DNA of 10,275 bases from Thiopontia sp964551545. Lineage in GTDB: Bacteria; Pseudomonadota; Gammaproteobacteria; GCF-002020875. Location of the stretch: assembly GCA_964551545.1 (NCBI GenBank), contig CAZKCT010000062.1, forward strand, positions 1 to 10,275. The letters are read 5' to 3'. Both the position numbers and the translations under genes were made by a program. Positions 5,934 through 10,275 of this stretch are shown here, one piece after another. The first letter of the stretch is position 1, and the number at the start of each line of letters is the position of its first letter. The notes beneath the pieces are model-generated. The model saw only the letters and a list, made by a program, of their open reading frames with translations, searched no databases and was not told where the DNA came from.

Positions 5934-5995
5934 TGCTGCACATCACGACCTTTTACTGCTCCGAATCAGGTTGAAGGATTCATGATCTTCCAGTT
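5894..5995 (-). ncRNA. Predicted sigma-E-driven small RNA in the Spot 42/ErsA locus
   Basis: Between the convergent ends of polA and engB, on the polA strand, an exact sigma-E-type promoter is followed about 100 bases later by a Rho-independent terminator, with no open frame between. The predicted RNA is about 102 bases, with its 5' end near 5995 (5995-5997). It can form a 5' hairpin (GAATC/GATTC, 5977-5981 with 5963-5967) showing a pyrimidine-rich loop CUUCAACCU, with a longer-range pairing of AUCAUGA and UCGUGAU around it. The terminator loop is CUCCU, an anti-Shine-Dalgarno sequence. The same position holds Spot 42 in E. coli and ErsA in P. aeruginosa; ErsA is known to depend on the envelope-stress factor AlgU. 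I infer an ErsA-like, Hfq-dependent regulator. No sequence identity to ErsA has been established. Confidence 0.7.
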
Positions 5996-6001
5996 GCTCT
6001 G

Positions 6002-6028
6002 TCAGACAGAGGCCTGCGGGGAAAGTTC
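6002..6028 (-). promoter_or_regulatory. Sigma-E (RpoE/AlgU) type promoter
   Basis: On the minus strand GAACTT (6028 to 6023) and TCTGA (6006 to 6002) are separated by exactly 16 bases, the consensus for RpoE/AlgU extracytoplasmic-stress sigma factors. The TCTGA is embedded in a perfect palindrome, CTCTGTC-A-GACAGAG (5997-6011), which could be an operator over the -10. It fires away from polA towards the terminator at 5894. Confidence 0.75.
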
Positions 6029-6048
6029 AAAATTTTTCAACAATCGGG

Positions 6049-8754
6049 CTAATGAGCATCATCCCAGTTACTCCCACTACCGACATCGACGATCAACGGC
6101 ACATCCAGCACCGCTGCCGCCTCCATCTGCGACTGAACCAGTTCAGTCAGCGCAGCAAGGTCATCCGCAGCCACCTCGAACACCAACTCATCATGGACCT
6201 GCATGATCATCTTTGCATCAAGCGCATTGGAGGAGAGTTCTCGATCAACTGCAATCATCGCCCGCTTGATAATATCTGCAGCCGTCCCCTGCATCGGTGC
6301 ATTGATCGCGGTGCGCTCGGCATACTGGCGACGCTGACCGTTGCGAGCATTGATCTCTGGCAGATAGAGTCTGCGCCCAAATAGTGTCTCGACATACCCC
6401 TGCTGTCGCGCCTGCTCCTGGGTCTGCTCCATGTACTGCTTGACCCCCGGATAGCGCTCAAAATAGAGATCGACATAAGTCTGTGCCACGTGCCGAGTGG
6501 TATTGAGCTGCTTGGCAAGCCCGAAGGCGGACATGCCGTAGATCAACCCAAAGTTGATCGCCTTGGCACTACGACGCTGCTCCGTTGTCACCGACTCTGG
6601 CTCCACCCCAAACACCTCTGCCGCTGTGGCCCGGTGAACATCCTCCCCACTACGAAATGCCTGCAACAGCCCCTCATCCCCCGAAAGATGCGCCATGATC
6701 CGCAGCTCAATCTGAGAATAGTCTGCCGCCAGCAACAGATTCCCATCGTCAGCCACGAAGGCCTGGCGAATACGCCGCCCCTCCTCGGTACGAATGGGAA
6801 TATTCTGCAGGTTGGGGTCCGAAGAGGAGAGACGACCAGTCACCGCCACCGCCTGGTGGTAGGAGGTATGGATGCGTCCGGTGCGGGCATTGATCTCTTG
6901 TGGCAGCTTATCCGTATAGGTGGACTTGAGCTTGCTCATGCTGCGGTACTCGAGAATCAGCTGCGGCAGACGATAGTCCTGCGCCAACTCTTGAAGCACC
7001 GGCTCAGCTGTGGAGGGCTGCCCTTTCGGGGTCTTCTTCAATACCGGCAGTTCCAGCTTGCCGTAGAGGATCTCCTGAATCTGCTTCGGTGAAGAGAGGT
7101 TGAAGGGATCTCCCGCCTCGTCAAAGGCCTCTTTCTCGATGGCCTCGATCTTGACTGCCAGCTCCTGACTCTGGCGCTGCAGCATCGTCACGTCAACCTT
7201 GACCCCGTTGCGCTCGATACGCCCCAGCACCTCCAGCAACGGCATCTCCACATCCCGGAACAGCTGCTCCCGCTCCGTTTCCTCTAACAGTCTTGGCCAG
7301 AGGGTCTGGTGCAGCCGCAGTGTCACCTCGGCATCCTCTGCCGCATAAGGAGCCGCCAACTCAATTGGCACCTCATCAAAGCGAAGCTGCTTCTTCCCTT
7401 TGCCTGCCACCTCTTCGTAACTGATATTTTTATGACCGAGATACTTCAGAGCCAGCGAGTCCATATCGTGGCGAGTCGCGGTACTGTCAATGACGTAGGA
7501 CTCCAGCATGGTGTCGTAGGCAATCCCATTCAGCTGAATGCCATGGTTGGCGAAGATGGTGGCATCGTACTTGAGGTTCTGCCCCACCTTCTTGGGGACT
7601 GAGTCCTCCAGCAGGGGGCGCAACTGCTCCAGCACGGCCTCTCGGTTGAGCTGCTCTGGTGCCTCCAAATCTCGATGAGCCAACGGCAGATAGGCCGCTC
7701 TGCCTGCATGGATCGCAAAGGAGATTCCTACCAGTTCCGCCTCCATTGCCCGCAGACTGGTGGTCTCAGTATCGATGGCAAACAACTCTGCTGCAGTCAG
7801 CGCCTCAATCCACTCATCAAGCTGCTGCTGAGTAAAAAGGGTTTCCACCTCCAGGGTCTGTAATTCATCTGCGGCCTCCTCTTCGGATACGGACTCTTCT
7901 CCCAACAGCTCAGAGAGCCAGCGCTTGAACTCCATCTGTCGATAAAGCTGCTGCAGCTGCTCCCACTGTGGTTCTGTCGCCTGCAGTTCACCCACATTTT
8001 TCTCCAGTGCCACATCACAACGAATGGTCACCAGCTCTTTTGAGAGCGGAAGCTGCTCCAGCACATTGCGGAGACTCTCTCCCACCTTGCCGCCCACCTC
8101 ATCGGCACGCGCGATAATCTCACCCAGTGAACCGAACTTGTCGAGCCACTTCACGGCTGTTTTCGGACCCACCTTGGGAACGCCCGGCACGTTATCCGAG
8201 GTATCTCCCATCAGGGTCAGATAGTCGATGATCTGCTCCGGTTTAACCCCAAACTTCTCCACCACCCCCTCTGGCCCCATAATCGTACTACTCATGGTGT
8301 TGATCAAAGTGACATGCTGATTGACCAACTGCGCCATATCCTTATCCCCTGTGGAGATCAGCACCGAGATATTCTGTGCCGTCGCCTGCTCTGCAAGGGT
8401 GCCAATCACATCATCAGCCTCCACGCCCTCATGGACAATCATCGGGATCCCCATCGCCTCAATGATTTCATGCAGCGGTGCAATCTGACTGCGAAGATCC
8501 TCCGGCATCGGCGGGCGGTTGGCCTTGTACTCAGGATAGATATCGTTGCGAAAGGTTTTCCCCTTGGCATCAAATACCATCGCCACCTGCTGCGGCTGAT
8601 ACTCCTCCAGCAGACTCTTCAACATATTGACCACCCCATAGACCGCCCCGGTGGGTTGCCCGCTGGAGTTGGTGAGTGGTGGCATCGCGTGGAAGGCTCG
8701 GAACAGGTAGGAGGAGCCATCCACCAGAATCAGTTGTGGTTTCTCTGTCATCAT
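6049..8754 (-). CDS. polA: DNA polymerase I
   Basis: PolA fills gaps and removes RNA primers during lagging-strand synthesis and excision repair. All three domains are present in 901 residues. The 5'-3' exonuclease (about 1-290) has VDGSSYLFRAFHAMPP, VFDAKGKTFRN, GVEADDVIGTLA and LMGDTSDNVPGV. The 3'-5' proofreading exonuclease (about 305-500) keeps its metal ligands (D328 and E330 in AIDTET, D474 in AAEDAE). The polymerase (about 500-901) has motif A DYSQIELR (D678), motif B RRSAKAINFGLIYGMS (725-742) and motif C QVHDELVFE (D855). E. coli PolA has 928 residues. Proofreading therefore appears intact, unlike in Taq polymerase. ATGATG begins the frame, and no Shine-Dalgarno sequence is visible. 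Upstream, TTGCTA-N16-GATAGT is a weak promoter candidate. The gene diverges from the DUF2782-thrB pair. Confidence 0.98.
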   Translation of the reverse strand: MMTEKPQLILVDGSSYLFRAFHAMPPLTNSSGQPTGAVYGVVNMLKSLLEEYQPQQVAMVFDAKGKTFRNDIYPEYKANRPPMPEDLRSQIAPLHEIIEAMGIPMIVHEGVEADDVIGTLAEQATAQNISVLISTGDKDMAQLVNQHVTLINTMSSTIMGPEGVVEKFGVKPEQIIDYLTLMGDTSDNVPGVPKVGPKTAVKWLDKFGSLGEIIARADEVGGKVGESLRNVLEQLPLSKELVTIRCDVALEKNVGELQATEPQWEQLQQLYRQMEFKRWLSELLGEESVSEEEAADELQTLEVETLFTQQQLDEWIEALTAAELFAIDTETTSLRAMEAELVGISFAIHAGRAAYLPLAHRDLEAPEQLNREAVLEQLRPLLEDSVPKKVGQNLKYDATIFANHGIQLNGIAYDTMLESYVIDSTATRHDMDSLALKYLGHKNISYEEVAGKGKKQLRFDEVPIELAAPYAAEDAEVTLRLHQTLWPRLLEETEREQLFRDVEMPLLEVLGRIERNGVKVDVTMLQRQSQELAVKIEAIEKEAFDEAGDPFNLSSPKQIQEILYGKLELPVLKKTPKGQPSTAEPVLQELAQDYRLPQLILEYRSMSKLKSTYTDKLPQEINARTGRIHTSYHQAVAVTGRLSSSDPNLQNIPIRTEEGRRIRQAFVADDGNLLLAADYSQIELRIMAHLSGDEGLLQAFRSGEDVHRATAAEVFGVEPESVTTEQRRSAKAINFGLIYGMSAFGLAKQLNTTRHVAQTYVDLYFERYPGVKQYMEQTQEQARQQGYVETLFGRRLYLPEINARNGQRRQYAERTAINAPMQGTAADIIKRAMIAVDRELSSNALDAKMIMQVHDELVFEVAADDLAALTELVQSQMEAAAVLDVPLIVDVGSGSNWDDAH

Positions 8755-8848
8755 CGAGGGGAATTTTGCATGAATTTAGCGTATTATCTTATCACTATCA
8801 GGTCGCGCCCACGGGTAGCAACTGACCAAACCAATTCCCGGAACGCCG

Positions 8849-9157
8849 ATGATGAAACGCACTTTACTCCCTCTATTGATCATCTCTCCACTGGCCATGG
8901 CCGAGCCTCAGGTTGAGGCACCAATGCCACCCGCCATGATTACTATTCCAGTTCCCGAGATTCCAAATCGTTCTCTTGAAGAGGAGCTCAATCGTGAAGC
9001 AAAAGCTGCGGCTGAACAGAGAAAATATGGCTATACCCTAGATGCACAGGGTGGGCGTGGCTATCTGGAGCCCAAGCAGGATGACGCCAACGAAGAGATG
9101 ATGACCCCTCAGTGGGAGCTGTTTCGTTGGGAAGGCTCCAGCGGACAACAGCGCTAA
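8849..9157 (+). CDS. Small exported DUF2782-type protein
   Basis: The product is 102 residues with an N-terminal signal peptide (MMKR, hydrophobic core, cleavage after AMA at 18). The rest is hydrophilic, with a charged, probably helical stretch (about 40-58, EEELNREAKAAAEQRK) and a C-terminal motif MTPQWELFRW (85-94). The PQW-x-LF-x-W ending and the position between polA and thrB are those of DUF2782 proteins such as the Pseudomonas one. The central YxIKVTP-GxPYYLVD part of that family is not recognisable, so it is a divergent or shortened member. Its function is unknown and it is presumably periplasmic. It lies 18 bases before thrB and is probably co-transcribed with it. GGAA six bases before the ATG is a weak ribosome-binding site. 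A second ATG follows the first directly. Confidence 0.75.
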   Translation: MMKRTLLPLLIISPLAMAEPQVEAPMPPAMITIPVPEIPNRSLEEELNREAKAAAEQRKYGYTLDAQGGRGYLEPKQDDANEEMMTPQWELFRWEGSSGQQR

Positions 9158-9175
9158 TCCCCATCGCCTCTTCTG

Positions 9176-10111
9176 ATGTCTGTCTACACCACGATCTCCG
9201 AATCGGAGCTTGTCGAATTTCTGAGCCACTACTCGATCGGAACCCTGCAAAGTTACGAGGGGATCCAGGCCGGGATCGAGAACACCAACTATTTTGTCAC
9301 CACAACCACTGGCGAATTTGTTCTCACTATTTTTGAGCAGCTCACCTGGGAAGAGCTGCCCTATTTCCTCGACATCATGGCCTTTCTGGCAGAACACGAG
9401 GTCCCCAGTGCACACCCCGTTGCCGATGAACAGGGCACCTATCTACGCCACCTGAAACAGAAACCTGCGGCACTGGTCGAGCGATTGAAAGGGCGCGGCA
9501 TCGATCACCCCAATCCGACACAGTGTGCCGAACTCGGCAGTGCGCTGGGGCGTATGCATGCGATGGCCCACAATTTCAATGGCGAACGGGAAAATCCACG
9601 CGGGATTCACTGGTGTCAAGAGACCATCAAGCAGCTCAACGAAAAGTTATCCCCTGAAGAGCAAATTTTGCTGCAGCAGGAGCTCGACTATCAGGCGCAA
9701 TTCCAGCGCAATGCCCTACCACAAGGGGTGATTCATGCAGACCTGTTCCGGGACAATGCACTCTTTGTTGACGACCACCTCACTGGAATCATCGATTTCT
9801 ACTACGCCTGTAACGATGCGCTGCTCTACGATGTCGCAGTCACCGTCAATGACTGGTGTATCGAGTCCGATGGTCAGATCGATGCCGTACGCTATCAGGC
9901 ACTGGTCGATCACTATCGCCAGCAACGCCCTTTTCATGAGGAGGAGCTGAAACAGTGGCCCGCCATGTTACGCGCTGCTGCATTGCGCTTCTGGCTCTCT
10001 CGTCTGCTTGATCTCCACTTCCCCCGTCTAGGAGAGCTGACTCAAACCAAGGACCCGGAGGAGTTTCAGAATATTCTGAGACGCCACCAACAGAGCACTC
10101 CACCCCTGTAA
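9176..10111 (+). CDS. thrB: Homoserine kinase, aminoglycoside-phosphotransferase-like type
   Basis: ThrB phosphorylates L-homoserine with ATP, giving the substrate of threonine synthase. This is the kinase-fold form found in Pseudomonas and relatives, not the GHMP-type ThrB of E. coli. In 311 residues it shows GIENTNYFV (33-41), the catalytic loop VIHADLFRDN (185-194, with HxDxxxxN: H187, D189, N194) and the metal-binding IIDFYYA (205-211, D207). YDVAVTVNDWC (218-228) and AALRFWLSRL (268-277) are also typical. Length fits the family (about 315). The gene follows the DUF2782 gene by 18 bases with no Shine-Dalgarno sequence, which suggests coupling within a two-gene transcript. No terminator hairpin follows its stop codon. 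Confidence 0.95.
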   Translation: MSVYTTISESELVEFLSHYSIGTLQSYEGIQAGIENTNYFVTTTTGEFVLTIFEQLTWEELPYFLDIMAFLAEHEVPSAHPVADEQGTYLRHLKQKPAALVERLKGRGIDHPNPTQCAELGSALGRMHAMAHNFNGERENPRGIHWCQETIKQLNEKLSPEEQILLQQELDYQAQFQRNALPQGVIHADLFRDNALFVDDHLTGIIDFYYACNDALLYDVAVTVNDWCIESDGQIDAVRYQALVDHYRQQRPFHEEELKQWPAMLRAAALRFWLSRLLDLHFPRLGELTQTKDPEEFQNILRRHQQSTPPL

Positions 10112-10116
10112 AAACC

Positions 10117-10154
10117 TGTGGATAACTTTGTGAATAGCGGGAAAACTGTTCACA
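10117..10154. promoter_or_regulatory. DnaA-box cluster
   Basis: A perfect DnaA box, TTATCCACA, is on the minus strand at 10117-10125. A second, same orientation, at 10129-10137 (CTATTCACA) has one mismatch to TTWTNCACA. A third, opposite orientation, at 10146-10154 (CTGTTCACA) has two. The last two lie in an inverted repeat TTGTGAA-N14-TTCACAA (10128-10155). The cluster sits between thrB and whatever follows the window. Confidence 0.5.
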
Positions 10155-10231
10155 ACTCCATCACTTACTGACCCCAAAACCGTTTCTCTACTCCGCCCCC
10201 ACTGTTCTTGTCAGGCATTTAAAAACAACGA

Positions 10232-10249
10232 GTTATAAATAATTATAAC
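10232..10249. repeat. AT-rich inverted repeat near the window end
   Basis: Perfect 7-bp arms GTTATAA and TTATAAC flank four bases in an AT-rich stretch (about 10217-10267). It could be an operator for the next gene, whose ATG may be at 10271, or part of a strand-opening region. TTGTCA (10208-10213) upstream could be a -35 element, with TTATAA-type -10 sequences inside the palindrome. The assignment is uncertain. Confidence 0.4.
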
Positions 10250-10275
10250 CCGCTAATAATCAAAAAACCAATGGA

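Noticed and set aside
1..10275. CRISPR arrays, insertion sequences, toxin-antitoxin or defence genes
   Set aside because: No repeated spacers, transposase motifs, terminal inverted repeats or recognisable defence proteins were seen on either strand.

Overview
The window looks like the chromosome of a gammaproteobacterium. The proteins match the E. coli and Pseudomonas housekeeping families closely, and two conserved gammaproteobacterial neighbourhoods are recognisable. One is thrB - DUF2782 - polA - (sRNA) - engB - cytochrome c4 - dsbA. The other is birA - coaX - tRNA-Thr, which in relatives leads into the tRNA/tuf operon. I cannot name the species. The extra heme domain on the c4 protein would suit a strongly respiring organism, but that is inference.

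Layout from left to right: the 5' part of a tRNA-Thr(TGT) on the minus strand with its promoter; a stretch of about 430 bases with no recognisable gene; an EmrE-type SMR efflux pump (minus); the ribosome-rescue hydrolase ArfB (plus); then coaX, birA and dsbA, read right to left as a tightly overlapping dsbA-birA-coaX operon; a strong terminator; a three-heme cytochrome that joins a c4 pair to a c5-like domain (minus); the ribosome-assembly GTPase engB (plus, divergent); an intergenic region with what appears to be a sigma-E-driven small RNA (minus); polA (minus); then, divergent from polA, a small exported DUF2782-type protein and thrB (plus). The last 160 bases are non-coding and hold a perfect DnaA box, two weaker ones, and an AT-rich stretch with a palindrome.

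The genes are mostly core functions: DNA repair synthesis (polA), ribosome biogenesis and rescue (engB, arfB), cofactor supply (birA for biotin attachment and biotin control, coaX for CoA), periplasmic disulfide formation and electron transport (dsbA, cytochrome c4/c5), and threonine synthesis (thrB). The arfB/SMR block has a different base and codon composition and sits between coaX and the tRNA operon, so it is probably an insertion.

The most interesting element is the polA-engB intergenic region. It carries an exact GAACTT-N16-TCTGA envelope-stress promoter followed about 100 bases later by a Rho-independent terminator, in the position held by Spot 42 in E. coli and ErsA in Pseudomonas aeruginosa. 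Second is the triheme c4-c5 fusion.
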